Shown: positions 7,413 to 15,318 of the stretch, piece by piece
How positions within the stretch are numbered: position 1 is the stretch's first letter
Layout: every line of letters begins with the position of its first letter
Notes under the pieces: model-generated
What the model was told of the DNA's origin: nothing
The model's database searches: none
What the model saw: only the letters and a program-made list of their open reading frames with translations
Program-made: the position numbers and the translations under genes
Source of the DNA: Cronobacter condimenti 1330
Lineage (GTDB): Bacteria > Pseudomonadota > Gammaproteobacteria > Enterobacterales > Enterobacteriaceae
Assembly (NCBI RefSeq): GCF_001277255.1
Contig: NZ_CP012264.1
Location: forward strand, 62,001 to 126,000
Length of the DNA stretch: 64,000 nt
Direction: 5' to 3'

Positions 7413-8516
7413 ATGAAAACGCTGTTGCCTCCGCTCGCTTTCCTGCTGTTTTTGACCACCGCGCATGCCGCGACGCCTGCCGTCGCCGGTGAACCGCTGA
7501 CGGCTCAGCGCTACGCCGCCGGGCTGGGCGTGGGAATGGATGTCGACTGGGCGCGTACCGAGCGCGGCATTCGCGAGTTCGACCCGCTGGCGGTACGCGA
7601 TTTCCAGCAGCGCGGCATTCGTCATGTGCGGGTGCGGGTCGCGGGCGACGCCACGGAAGCACGGCTGATTCATTTGCGCAAAATTGTCGAAGCCTGCGAA
7701 CGCTACGACATCATCCCCATTATTTCTTATCAGGCGGATGCGTTTAAAGCCGAGCCGAGCGAGAAGAATGCCGCGAAGGTAGTGGCCTGGTGGAGCGCTG
7801 TGGCGAACTACTTCGGCAGCGAACACCCGCTGCTGGGGTTCGACGTGATTTACGAGCCTGCCGACAAGCTCAACCATAATCCGCAACAGCTCAACCGGCT
7901 CTATGCCGAGGTGATCAAAACCATTCACCATGTTGATGCGCAACGGATGATTTTTGTCGCGCCGCGGTTTCGCGCTGTACCGGAAGATCTCGCCATGTTG
8001 AAACTGCCCCCCCAGAGCAACCACTACGTGCTGGCGCAGTGGCATATTTTCCCGTGGGGGCCGCTGCGCGCGAACGGGAAATATCCATGGACTTCAGGAA
8101 CACCGGCGGAAAAGACGGCGATACGCGAGCGTATTAACAGCGCCCGCCGCTGGCAGCAGAAAACCGGTCACGTCAGCTGGGTTGGGGGATGGTCGGCAGC
8201 GCAAACGGTGAAAACCACGCCATCATCGGCCACGCTCGCTTTTGCCAGTTTTATGGCCTGCGAACTGAAAAAAGCGGGGATTCCGTATGCGCTGAACGCC
8301 GCAAATCAATTTTACGATGGGGAAGAGGGCGCCTGGCGACCAGCCCAGGCGGCCCTGCTGGATGCGATGATAAACCCGACATGCGTCGCAGACAGCGCGC
8401 CGGGTCATGCGGCTCATGCTAAATCGTCTGCTCCGGCATCCGCTCACGGTGCGCCAGCGGCAGCCAGCACGCCAGCATCAGCACACCCATCGCCGTCATC
8501 AGCATCCCGAGGCTAA
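7413..8516 (+). CDS. secreted glycoside hydrolase family 5-like protein, altered active site
   Basis: The 367-residue exported protein starts at ATG 7413, giving a clean signal peptide (MKTLLPPLAFLLFLTTAHA). An upstream in-frame ATG at 7365 would hide it. The body is a GH5-type TIM barrel: an early GVGMDVDW, the strand motif GFDVIYEPADKLNHNP, with Glu148 where the acid/base glutamate belongs, and WHIFPWG. The second catalytic motif, normally (V/I)GEWS, reads VGGWS, so Gly259 replaces the nucleophile, and the Asn before the acid/base is Tyr. It may be a non-hydrolytic carbohydrate-binding protein. The last 37 residues are a low-complexity Ala/Ser/Pro/His tail, mostly overlapping the 3' end of the convergent emrD by 98 bases. 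Confidence 0.72.
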   Translation: MKTLLPPLAFLLFLTTAHAATPAVAGEPLTAQRYAAGLGVGMDVDWARTERGIREFDPLAVRDFQQRGIRHVRVRVAGDATEARLIHLRKIVEACERYDIIPIISYQADAFKAEPSEKNAAKVVAWWSAVANYFGSEHPLLGFDVIYEPADKLNHNPQQLNRLYAEVIKTIHHVDAQRMIFVAPRFRAVPEDLAMLKLPPQSNHYVLAQWHIFPWGPLRANGKYPWTSGTPAEKTAIRERINSARRWQQKTGHVSWVGGWSAAQTVKTTPSSATLAFASFMACELKKAGIPYALNAANQFYDGEEGAWRPAQAALLDAMINPTCVADSAPGHAAHAKSSAPASAHGAPAAASTPASAHPSPSSASRG

Positions 8517-9606
8517 ACTGGCCATTCTGCGGCAGCAACGCCGACGACCATGCCAGCAGCCCGGACCCACAGTTTTGTAGCCCGCCAACCAGCGCGCCGG
8601 CGGTCCCGGCCAGAAACGGAAACGGCTCCATCGCGCCGCTGGTGGCGAGCGGAAAGAGCATCCCGGCGCCGAAGAAAAACAGCGCGGCGGGGATAAGCAG
8701 CGTCCAGATATTCATGATGCCAAGCCACCCCGGTAGCCACATCAGCACGCCTGCCGAAAGACAGCTCAACACCGCCTGCCACATGAGCGTCGTAAAGCGC
8801 TTGTGCGTGCGGCCTGCAAACCAGGCGCCGAAGAACGCCGCCGGAATAGGCAGAATAAACAGCACGCTCACCGCGAGGCTGCTAAGCCCAAGCCCCGCGC
8901 CCATCAGCACGCCGGAGCACGCCTCAAATACCGCAACGCCCGCGAGCCCGGCGACCAGCATAATCAGGTAACAGTTAAAGCTCGCGGTACCGAACAGCAG
9001 TTTATAACTTGCCAGCAGGCGCGGGCGCTGCGCCTGAACCGGGCGGGTTTCCGGCATCCAGCGGAACATACAACACGCCACCACCACAGCCAGCATGAGC
9101 AGAAACGCGAAGCACGCGCGCCAGCCCCACCACGTATCCAGCAGGCCGCCTAACAGCGGGGCCACCAGCGGGCTGACCAGAATCCCCATATTCAGCAGGC
9201 TGTTAGCATGACGCAGCGCCGGGCCGTCATAGAGATCGCGCGGCAGCGTACGCGCCATCACGCCGCCAACACCAGTGCCCATCCCCTGCAAACACCCCGC
9301 CAGAATCAGCACCGTCAGGCTGCGTGCCTCCAGCGCCACCAGCGTCGCGACGATAAAAATCACCAGGCCCGTGAGGATAACCGGGCGGCGGCCGACGCGG
9401 TCTGAGATCGGGCCGTAAATCAGTTGCGACACGCCGTAGGTCAGCAGATACGCCGCCATTACGCTCTGCACTGCGCCTTCACGCACATTCATCTCCAGCG
9501 CGATATCGGCGATAGCCGGGATATAAATCGTCTGCGCCATCTGCCCGACGGCGACAAGCAGAATCAACATCATTAATAAATGACGGTTAGCCAATATTCT
9601 CATCAT
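8419..9606 (-). CDS. emrD: multidrug efflux MFS transporter EmrD
   Basis: The 395-residue protein has twelve transmembrane helices of the DHA1 drug:proton antiporter family. It closely follows E. coli EmrD: LLVAVGQMAQTIYIPAIADIA, AYLLTYGVSQLIYGPISDRVGRRPVIL, MGTGVGGVMARTLPRDLYD and LFPLATSGAMEPFPFLAGTAGALVGG. E. coli EmrD exports amphipathic compounds and contributes to detergent and uncoupler resistance. The 3' end overlaps the convergent GH5-like gene by 98 bases. Upstream on the same strand lie the GNAT gene and tisB; emrD also neighbours tisB/istR in E. coli. Confidence 0.94.
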   Translation of the reverse strand: MMRILANRHLLMMLILLVAVGQMAQTIYIPAIADIALEMNVREGAVQSVMAAYLLTYGVSQLIYGPISDRVGRRPVILTGLVIFIVATLVALEARSLTVLILAGCLQGMGTGVGGVMARTLPRDLYDGPALRHANSLLNMGILVSPLVAPLLGGLLDTWWGWRACFAFLLMLAVVVACCMFRWMPETRPVQAQRPRLLASYKLLFGTASFNCYLIMLVAGLAGVAVFEACSGVLMGAGLGLSSLAVSVLFILPIPAAFFGAWFAGRTHKRFTTLMWQAVLSCLSAGVLMWLPGWLGIMNIWTLLIPAALFFFGAGMLFPLATSGAMEPFPFLAGTAGALVGGLQNCGSGLLAWSSALLPQNGQFSLGMLMTAMGVLMLACWLPLAHRERMPEQTI

Positions 9607-9813
9607 GATTATTCGATACGCACAGGTGAAGAAACAGGATATATCTCTGTATGGGTATTAAATGCGAGAGAAATATACCGCATGCGTGGGGATTATCCAG
9701 TGAGCTATCACGCGAGAGGAAAAGCGGGCAGGCAGCTTTTACGAACACTTTTCGGAAAGTTTTATTGCCACATTAGGGAATACCTGGCGCGCCCGAGCGT
9801 CGGCGCGCTGTAT

Positions 9814-10269
9814 TCAGGCGAACAGCGGCAAGGAAAGCCGGTGCGTAATATGCGGATGCTGCGTCACCGGCAAAAAACCCGCCTGTAAGTAAAAACTGAA
9901 GGCGGATTCCGGCGCGCGAATATTGAGGTAATCAAAAGCGTTGTGGGCATGATCGGCGAGGGTTTTCAAAAGTTGATTGCCGACGCCCACGCGGCGTACC
10001 GCATGGCTGACATAAAGATGCCGCACGCGCCCTGCGCGAGGATGCGTGTCGAACGGGCAGCGATTCAGTCCGCCGACGCCGACCAGCGCGTCGCCGAGAA
10101 ACGCACCGAGCAATTGCTCACCGGGGGCGCAGAAGGCGTTGCTGCCGTCCATCCAGTGGACGGCGAGCCGGTCCAGCATGTTAAAGCCGAGTGCCTGACT
10201 CTCTTCACGCAGCCGATCGAAATCGATGCCGACCGGGGTAACAGACCTGATAGTGATGATTCCTGACAT
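9814..10269 (-). CDS. GNAT family N-acetyltransferase
   Basis: The 151-residue protein is of typical single-domain GNAT length. The acetyl-CoA binding motif A is HLYVSHAVRRVGVGNQLLKTLADHA (around residues 82-107), with the (R/Q)xxGxG/A signature as RRVGVGNQL. It ends with the usual FYLQAGFLPV beta-hairpin. It starts at an ATG with an AGGAGG ribosome site. The substrate is unknown. It lies downstream of tisB, with a strong hairpin between them, and 207 bases before emrD on the same strand. Confidence 0.85.
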   Translation of the reverse strand: MSGIITIRSVTPVGIDFDRLREESQALGFNMLDRLAVHWMDGSNAFCAPGEQLLGAFLGDALVGVGGLNRCPFDTHPRAGRVRHLYVSHAVRRVGVGNQLLKTLADHAHNAFDYLNIRAPESAFSFYLQAGFLPVTQHPHITHRLSLPLFA

Positions 10270-10297
10270 GGTTCCCTCCTGGTGGATGTACCGTGTT

Positions 10298-10325
10298 AAA
10301 GAGGGGCGGTTGCCCGCCCCTCTTT
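10298..10325 (-). terminator. terminator hairpin downstream of tisB
   Basis: A perfect 12-bp stem (AAAGAGGGGCGG / CCGCCCCTCTTT) with a 4-base loop lies 20 bases after the tisB stop. On the minus strand it ends in CTCTTTAAC, a short U-run. It separates tisB from the GNAT gene. Confidence 0.75.
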
Positions 10326-10344
10326 GGTGCGGCCTGAACCTGAG

Positions 10345-10434
10345 TTACCGAAGGAACTTCAGGACAGCATCAAGCAGTTGCAGGACTGCAACAATGAGTT
10401 TCAGGATAAGAATAAACAGATCCACTCCGCTCAT
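10345..10434 (-). CDS. tisB: SOS-induced membrane toxin TisB
   Basis: This 29-codon gene lies on the minus strand. Its product begins MSGVDLFILILKLIVAVLQ and ends LLDAVLKFLR, which aligns without gaps to my recollection of E. coli TisB (which has ILILKLIVAALQLLDAVLKYLK). TisB is a small hydrophobic helix that inserts in the inner membrane, lowers proton motive force and ATP and promotes persistence after DNA damage. A GAGGAG ribosome site lies 7 bases before the ATG. Upstream come a stretch matching IstR (10501-10521), a TATAAT -10 box and a LexA box, the full regulatory set known in E. coli. The leader from the inferred promoter to the ATG is about 180 bases. Confidence 0.93.
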   Translation of the reverse strand: MSGVDLFILILKLIVAVLQLLDAVLKFLR

Positions 10435-10500
10435 ACGCGTCTCCTCTGGTAAAGGAGCACCAACTGGCGTACCTCTCCGCTGCCTGTTGCCAGTTGTTTT

Positions 10501-10523
10501 GTTGGCGTAACACAGTGTGCTCT
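10501..10523 (-). promoter_or_regulatory. IstR pairing site in the tisB mRNA leader
   Basis: The plus strand here reads GTTGGCGTAACACAGTGTGC and continues TCT. It repeats the first 23 bases of the IstR gene at 10757-10779 with only G/A and C/T changes, so the tisB transcript (minus strand) is complementary to IstR over about 22 bases. It lies about 67-89 bases upstream of the tisB start codon, where pairing would block ribosome standby as in E. coli. Confidence 0.85.
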
Positions 10524-10623
10524 CTCGGGGTTAAGGCACTGACGGCACCACCCGTTTCAGCCAGGACTTTTTATTGCGCCCGTTTAATTGCGGCCCCGTA
10601 TCGCACGCTGTGACAGCAACATC

Positions 10624-10655
10624 ATTATAGATAGATACTGTATAAATGAACAGTA
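10624..10655 (-). promoter_or_regulatory. tisB promoter with LexA operator
   Basis: The sequence TACTGTATAAATGAACAGTA at 10636-10655 fits the LexA consensus CTGT-N8-ACAG with extended flanking TA. On the minus strand a perfect TATAAT -10 box lies at 10624-10629, and the operator covers the -35 region (TGTTCA at 10647-10652, 17-base spacer). LexA bound here would silence tisB and could also cover the divergent istR-2 promoter. Confidence 0.85.
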
Positions 10656-10660
10656 TTTTC

Positions 10661-10690
10661 TGGACAAGAACGAGAGAGCTGGACCATACT
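10661..10690 (+). promoter_or_regulatory. possible istR-2 promoter
   Basis: TGGACA (10661-10666), an 18-base spacer and CATACT (10685-10690) lie just beside the LexA box on the plus strand. A start near 10697 would give an RNA of about 140 nt ending at the IstR terminator, the size I recall for E. coli IstR-2, the SOS-controlled long form. Confidence 0.5.
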
Positions 10691-10721
10691 TATCAAAAGC
10701 CACTGCTGCGCCGTGCGCCAA

Positions 10722-10750
10722 TTGCGGGCGCGCGTATTTCGTCGTATAGT
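10722..10750 (+). promoter_or_regulatory. istR-1 promoter
   Basis: TTGCGG (10722-10727), a 17-base spacer and TATAGT (10745-10750) make a good sigma-70 promoter. It places the start at G10757, the first base of the conserved IstR sequence. No LexA box overlaps it, consistent with constitutive IstR-1 synthesis. Confidence 0.75.
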
Positions 10751-10756
10751 TACACA

Positions 10757-10836
10757 GTTGACGTAACACAGTGTGCTTTGCGGCCACCAACCGCAACAGT
10801 AGCTGAAAAAAACCTCGCCTCTGGCGGGGTTTTTTT
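10757..10836 (+). ncRNA. istR: IstR-1 antitoxin small RNA
   Basis: This RNA of about 80 nt starts with GTTGACGTAACACAGTGTGC followed by TTTGCGG, close to what I remember of the E. coli IstR-1 5' end. It ends in a rho-independent terminator at 10807-10836 (AACCTCGCC / GGCGGGGTT type stem, then a T-run). Its first 23 bases match the plus strand at 10501-10523, so it can pair with the tisB mRNA leader in trans and block toxin translation. Gene order (emrD side, tisB, LexA box, istR, divergent) is as in E. coli. Confidence 0.88.
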
Positions 10837-10839
10837 GTT

Positions 10840-11669
10840 TTTACGCTCTCACACCTGGCCTTTCACCCGGCTGACATTCGCGCACGTATCGAAATAGTCA
10901 CGCAAAATAATATTCACTTTAGTAGCAAAATGGCAGGCTGAAAAAGCGGCGTGCACGACATAATTCGTACTGTTTGTAAGGAAAACCTGATGACAAAAAA
11001 GGGCAATGCTCTGTCATTATGCGTTTTTAACAAATAGGCTCTGTGAAGAACACAAATGCAATAGCACTATTCGCTGTCATCATTAATTAATGAAATTTTA
11101 CTTAAGATCTTGTAGTGTGATTTTTAGCAGGCATTTTCACACCCACTAAATATGGTAGCTGGATATATACGTGCCTGCTCAATAATCTGTTTTCAGATTA
11201 ATCCTAATATCCTTCCGCCCGGTTATTTACCGCTTCGAAACCCCATAAAACCGTTACGCTTTCCTGTAATTAGTTCTTTTAAAACAATCGCTTAATATAA
11301 GAATAAGGAATGGGTGGTTTCTAATATATTCACTGCGTTCCGGATAATTCTTTCACCTCTGCTGCGGAAAATTCCTAAAAATAGGCTATTGAATTAAACA
11401 GGCAGCTGTTTTTGCCTGAATGCCCGCCAGGCCTGGTGTTGAATTGTCATCAAGGTTATGTAGAATTTTCTCGCTCTGCGTCAGAAATATGCGTAAAACG
11501 TCCGGGTTTACTTCGGTAAAGCCCGTGCGGTAGCTATCTCTGAAGAAAATGAAATTCCATCACCGAAATGGCATAATCTTCCCTGGCAATGACAATTTTT
11601 TAGTCATAGCCTGAATCCAGAAGCCGTTATTTCTTTGTATACAGAATATATTTGCAACGGAAACCATCG
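10840..11669. other. AT-rich intergenic stretch without a recognisable gene
   Basis: About 830 bases separate istR from the first gene of the secretion island. In E. coli the ilvB leader ivbL and ilvB lie in this direction, but I find no ivbL here. Base composition falls well below the flanking genes, and no open frame looks coding. It presumably holds the promoter of the secretion operon and the island boundary. I see no clear operator, integrase or tRNA end. Confidence 0.6.
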
Positions 11670-12164
11670 ATGAATATGCGAATCGTATTAGCCCTGCTGT
11701 TTGTGTTAGGCGTAGCTGGTTGTAAAGCACCGCCTCCTGCCGTTACGGATGACACTATCGAGACCAGTGTGGTTAATGGCGTCACGCTGACGCACCGCCA
11801 CGCGGTGACTCCGCCTAAAGAGTTCCAGCCGGTTAACGAAGAATACCGTGCGATGTATCCGGCGTCGGTCATGACCCGTCCGGATTTCGGCGGCAAAGTG
11901 GTTCGTCAGCTGGAAACCGGCAAAACCTATAACGTACTGGGCCAGGTTGAAGGCTATTGGCTGGCGATTGCCGATCAGGGTGAAGAACAACTGATTGGTT
12001 ATGTTCCGCTGCGCGCGGCAGTGAAGAGCGATCTCTACGACGCAACTGTTCGTAAAGAAATCCCGAAACTGCGCCGTAAAGTTGCCAAACCTAACTGCGT
12101 GACGGTGGATGGCAACAGCAAAGCCTGTAAAAACACCAAAAGCGGAACCTGGGTTATCGATTAA
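11670..12164 (+). CDS. SH3-like domain lipoprotein at the head of the T6SS operon
   Basis: The 164-residue protein has a lipoprotein signal ending in LGVAGC (Cys18). I chose ATG 11670; ATG 11676 is equally possible. The middle (RPDFGGKVVRQLETGKTYNVLGQVEGYWLAIADQ) looks like a bacterial SH3 domain, a fold often used to bind peptidoglycan or proteins in the envelope. Two Cys near the C-terminus (NCVTVDGNSKACKNTKSG) may form a disulfide. It lies 24 bases before tssJ in the same direction, so it is likely an accessory outer-membrane component of this secretion system. I do not recognise a named T6SS family. Confidence 0.65.
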   Translation: MNMRIVLALLFVLGVAGCKAPPPAVTDDTIETSVVNGVTLTHRHAVTPPKEFQPVNEEYRAMYPASVMTRPDFGGKVVRQLETGKTYNVLGQVEGYWLAIADQGEEQLIGYVPLRAAVKSDLYDATVRKEIPKLRRKVAKPNCVTVDGNSKACKNTKSGTWVID

Positions 12165-12188
12165 TCCTGATTCAATGAGCCACACCTC

Positions 12189-12695
12189 ATGAAAAACCGT
12201 ACCGTTTTACGCCAGGGCTTCCTGGCGTTTTTGCTTGCCGCTCTCACCTTGCTGAGCGGCTGTTTATCGTCTTCACGCAGCGTTCCTTCCCAGTACAGCC
12301 TGCATTTTCAGGCTCACCCGCAAATTAATAATTCCGCACCGTTGAAAGTCCGGGTGCTGCTGCTGAAATCTGATGCTGACTTTATGTCTGCCGATTTCTA
12401 TTCGCTGCAGAACAATGCTCAGACCGTGCTGGGCGCGAACCTGCTCAATAGTGACGAGTTCTTCCTGATGCCGGGCCAGCTGGATAAAACCCTCAGCGGT
12501 CAAAGCTCGCTTGACGCGCGCTATATCGGCGTCATGGCGGAATATCAGGCGCTTGACGGTAAAAAATGGCGAATCTCGCTGCCGCTCCCTGCACCCAGTG
12601 ACTCCAGCATTTATAAATTTTGGAAATGGTCATCCGACGAGCTTGAGGCAAAGGTGTTTCTTGACGTCAACGGGATCCGCGTCATCAACGAATAA
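12189..12695 (+). CDS. tssJ: T6SS outer-membrane lipoprotein TssJ
   Basis: The 168-residue protein has a lipobox LLSGC (Cys25). The mature domain has the transthyretin-like TssJ character: KVRVLLLKSDADFMSADFYSLQ, the loop SDEFFLMPGQ and a terminal strand KVFLDVNGIRVI. TssJ is anchored in the inner leaflet of the outer membrane and binds the periplasmic tip of TssM in the TssJLM trans-envelope complex. It is followed 24 bases later by tssK. Confidence 0.93.
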   Translation: MKNRTVLRQGFLAFLLAALTLLSGCLSSSRSVPSQYSLHFQAHPQINNSAPLKVRVLLLKSDADFMSADFYSLQNNAQTVLGANLLNSDEFFLMPGQLDKTLSGQSSLDARYIGVMAEYQALDGKKWRISLPLPAPSDSSIYKFWKWSSDELEAKVFLDVNGIRVINE

Positions 12696-12719
12696 TCAGC
12701 GCCCTTACAGGACACCAGT

Positions 12720-14063
12720 ATGAACAAAGCAGAAAAAGTGGTCTGGACCGAAGGGATGTTCCTGCGTCCGCACCACTTCCAGCGTGCGGAAAGTTTCCTG
12801 CAACACCACATCCGTGAGTGGGGTTCGCTGCAGCGCCCGTATCTCTGGGGTTTTCTTGATCTGGAATTTGACGAGGCGATGCTGCGCCAGGGACGCGTGG
12901 CGTTGAGCTACGCCAGTGGTCTGCTGCCGGACGGCACGCCGTTCGCCTTTCGCGACCCTCGCCACGGCCCGGCACCGCTCGCCATTCCCGACAACCTGAC
13001 GCACGAGCGTGTTGTGCTGGCGCTGCCCGCCCGCCGCGCCGGACGCGAAGAAGTGATTTTCAGCGAGGCGGCCGATTCACTCGCCCGCTACGCTACGTTT
13101 GAAGAAGAAGTCGAAGACGATAACGCGCTGTCGGTTGGCGCGGCGACGGTACAGTTTGGCCGCCTGCGCCTCAAGCTGATGCTGGAGAGCGAACTGACCG
13201 CCGAGTGGACCGCGATTGGCGTCGCGCAGGTGATTGAAAAGCGCAATGACAACCAGGTGCGCCTCGACACCAGCTACATTCCGCCGATGCTCAACGCCAT
13301 CAACAACGGCCCACTCTACAGCATGTTGAACGATCTGCATGGCCTGCTTGGCCAGCGCAGCCAGCAAATCAGCCAGCGTCTGCGCCAGCCGGGGCGTTTC
13401 AATACCTCGGAAATGGTGGAGTTCATGCTGCTGTCGCTCATCAACCACCATCTGGGGCACGTCACGCACCTGAAAACGCTGCCGCTCCTGCACCCGGAAA
13501 ACCTGTGGCGCGACTGGCTGGCGTTCGCCTGCGAACTCGCCACCTGGACCGCCCAGCGCGCGCCGGACGCTACGCTTCCGGTGTATGACCACGACAATCT
13601 GGCGGGCTGCTTTGGCAAACTGACGCTGATGCTGCGCCAGGGACTGTCGCTGGTGATGGAAGAGAGCGCGATTCAACTGCCGCTCACCGAGCGCTCGCAT
13701 GGGCTCAACGTCGCCACCGTGCCGGAAAGCAACATGGTGCGCGAGTTCGGTTTCGTGCTGGCGGTGAAAGCCAACGTACCGGGCGAGGCCCTGCAAACGC
13801 ACTTCCCGGCGCAGATGAAAGTCGCGCCGGTCACCAAAATTCGCGATCTGGTGCAGCTGCAATTGCCGGGTATGGTGCTGCGCGCCATGCCGGTCGCGCC
13901 GCCGCAGATCCCGTGGCATGCCGGCTATAGCTATTTCGAACTGGAAAAGGGCGGCGAACTCTGGAAAGAGATGGAAAAATCTGGCGCGTTTGCGCTGCAT
14001 CTCGCCGGTGAATTCCCGGGCCTTGATATGGAGTTTTGGGCCATTCGCAGTACGAATGAATAA
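12720..14063 (+). CDS. tssK: T6SS baseplate subunit TssK
   Basis: The 447-residue protein is of normal length for the family. It begins with the very conserved KVVWTEGMFLRPHHFQRAESFLQHHI and contains LPLTERSHGLNVATVPE and the C-terminal MKVAPVTKIRDLVQLQLPGMVLRAMPVAPPQIPWHAGYSYFEL. TssK trimers connect the TssFG wedges of the baseplate to the TssL/TssM membrane complex. Its N-terminal domain resembles phage receptor-binding shoulders. It is encoded between tssJ and tssL in a tightly spaced operon. Confidence 0.96.
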   Translation: MNKAEKVVWTEGMFLRPHHFQRAESFLQHHIREWGSLQRPYLWGFLDLEFDEAMLRQGRVALSYASGLLPDGTPFAFRDPRHGPAPLAIPDNLTHERVVLALPARRAGREEVIFSEAADSLARYATFEEEVEDDNALSVGAATVQFGRLRLKLMLESELTAEWTAIGVAQVIEKRNDNQVRLDTSYIPPMLNAINNGPLYSMLNDLHGLLGQRSQQISQRLRQPGRFNTSEMVEFMLLSLINHHLGHVTHLKTLPLLHPENLWRDWLAFACELATWTAQRAPDATLPVYDHDNLAGCFGKLTLMLRQGLSLVMEESAIQLPLTERSHGLNVATVPESNMVREFGFVLAVKANVPGEALQTHFPAQMKVAPVTKIRDLVQLQLPGMVLRAMPVAPPQIPWHAGYSYFELEKGGELWKEMEKSGAFALHLAGEFPGLDMEFWAIRSTNE

Positions 14064-14080
14064 CACGACGAGCGCTCACT

Positions 14081-15316
14081 ATGGAACCACAAGCCACCGG
14101 CAGCGATGCCATTCTTTCCGGCGCCAGCAGTAATAATCCGCTGGTCGCGGCGGCCAACCCGCTGCTTAACGCGATCCCGCAGATTCGTCATTCTGTTTCG
14201 CATGAAGATCAGGCAGGCCTGCGCCAGCGTCTGATAGACGAGATCCGCCGCTTTGAGGTGCGCTGCCAGCAGGCGGCGCTGCCTTACGAGGTGATCGTCG
14301 GCGCGCGCTACTGCCTCTGTACGGCGCTCGATGAAGCCGCGGCGCTTACCCCATGGGGCAGCCGTGGCGTCTGGTCGGGCAGCGGTCTGCTGGTGACGTT
14401 TCACAACGAAACCTGGGGCGGGGAGAAATTCTTCCAGCTGCTGGCGCGGCTGTCGCAAAACCCGCGTGAGCACATCTTCTTGCTGGAGATGATCAACTAC
14501 TGCCTGTTGCTTGGTTTCGAAGGGCGCTATCGCGTCATGGATAATGGCCGCACGCAGCTCGAAACCATCAAACAGCGCCTGTGGCAGATGATCCGCAGCG
14601 TGCGCGGCAGTTACCCGCCGCCGCTCTCGCCGCATCCGGAAGATCAGCCGGTGTTGCGTAAACTCTGGCGTCCGGTGGTGCCGCTGTGGGCCTGTGTGGC
14701 GCTGGCCGGTTTCCTGGCTTGCCTGTTCTTTATCATTCTCAACTGGCGGCTTGGCGATAACACAAGCCCGGTGCTGGCGAAGATTTACCAGACGCCGCTG
14801 CCGGAAGTCACCGTTCAGCAGCCTGCGCGCGAAGTGGCGCCGGTACTTAACCTGCGCGGTTTCCTGCGTCCGGAAATCGAAGCGGGCCTGGTGGCGGTGC
14901 GCGACGAAGCCGATCGCAGCGTCGTTATCCTCAAAGGCGACGGCCTGTTCGCGTCTGCCTCGACCGTGGTGCGCGACCGTTACGAAACGGTCATCGACCG
15001 CGTGGCGCAGGCGATGAACAACGTCAGCGGCAAAATCCTCGTGGTGGGCTACAGCGATAACGTGCCTATCCGCAGCGCGCGTTTCGCCTCGAACTACGAG
15101 CTGTCGCTTGAGCGCGCCGAATCGGTACAGAAAATGCTCCAGGCGCACCTCGCCGACCCAAGCCGCGTCAGAGCGCAGGGCCGTGGCGAGATGGACCCTA
15201 TCGCTCCGAACAATACGCCGGAAAACCGCGCCCGTAACCGCCGAGTCGAAATCACTCTGCTGGTATCGCCAGATAATACGCTGGCCGAGCTGAACGGAAG
15301 GCCGCAAGGAAACTAA
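14081..15316 (+). CDS. tssL: T6SS membrane subunit TssL with C-terminal OmpA-like domain
   Basis: The 411-residue protein has a cytoplasmic DotU-type domain (about residues 20-185: ARYCLCTALDEAAALTPWG, VTFHNETWGGEKFF), a single transmembrane helix near residues 198-222, and a periplasmic OmpA/MotB-type peptidoglycan-binding domain (about 290-400: VVGYSDNVPIRSARFASNYELSLERA, then NTPENRARNRRVEITL). This evolved TssL carries its own cell-wall anchor, so no separate TagL is needed. It sits two bases before tssM. Confidence 0.95.
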   Translation: MEPQATGSDAILSGASSNNPLVAAANPLLNAIPQIRHSVSHEDQAGLRQRLIDEIRRFEVRCQQAALPYEVIVGARYCLCTALDEAAALTPWGSRGVWSGSGLLVTFHNETWGGEKFFQLLARLSQNPREHIFLLEMINYCLLLGFEGRYRVMDNGRTQLETIKQRLWQMIRSVRGSYPPPLSPHPEDQPVLRKLWRPVVPLWACVALAGFLACLFFIILNWRLGDNTSPVLAKIYQTPLPEVTVQQPAREVAPVLNLRGFLRPEIEAGLVAVRDEADRSVVILKGDGLFASASTVVRDRYETVIDRVAQAMNNVSGKILVVGYSDNVPIRSARFASNYELSLERAESVQKMLQAHLADPSRVRAQGRGEMDPIAPNNTPENRARNRRVEITLLVSPDNTLAELNGRPQGN

Positions 15317-15318
15317 GG

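Noticed and set aside
9580..9888. Plus-strand frame between emrD and the GNAT gene
   Set aside because: Overlaps the 3' end of the GNAT gene and the emrD start on the other strand, without ribosome site or recognisable domain.
10840..11669. ivbL/ilvB leader expected next to istR
   Set aside because: No Val-rich leader peptide with attenuator could be found in the gap.
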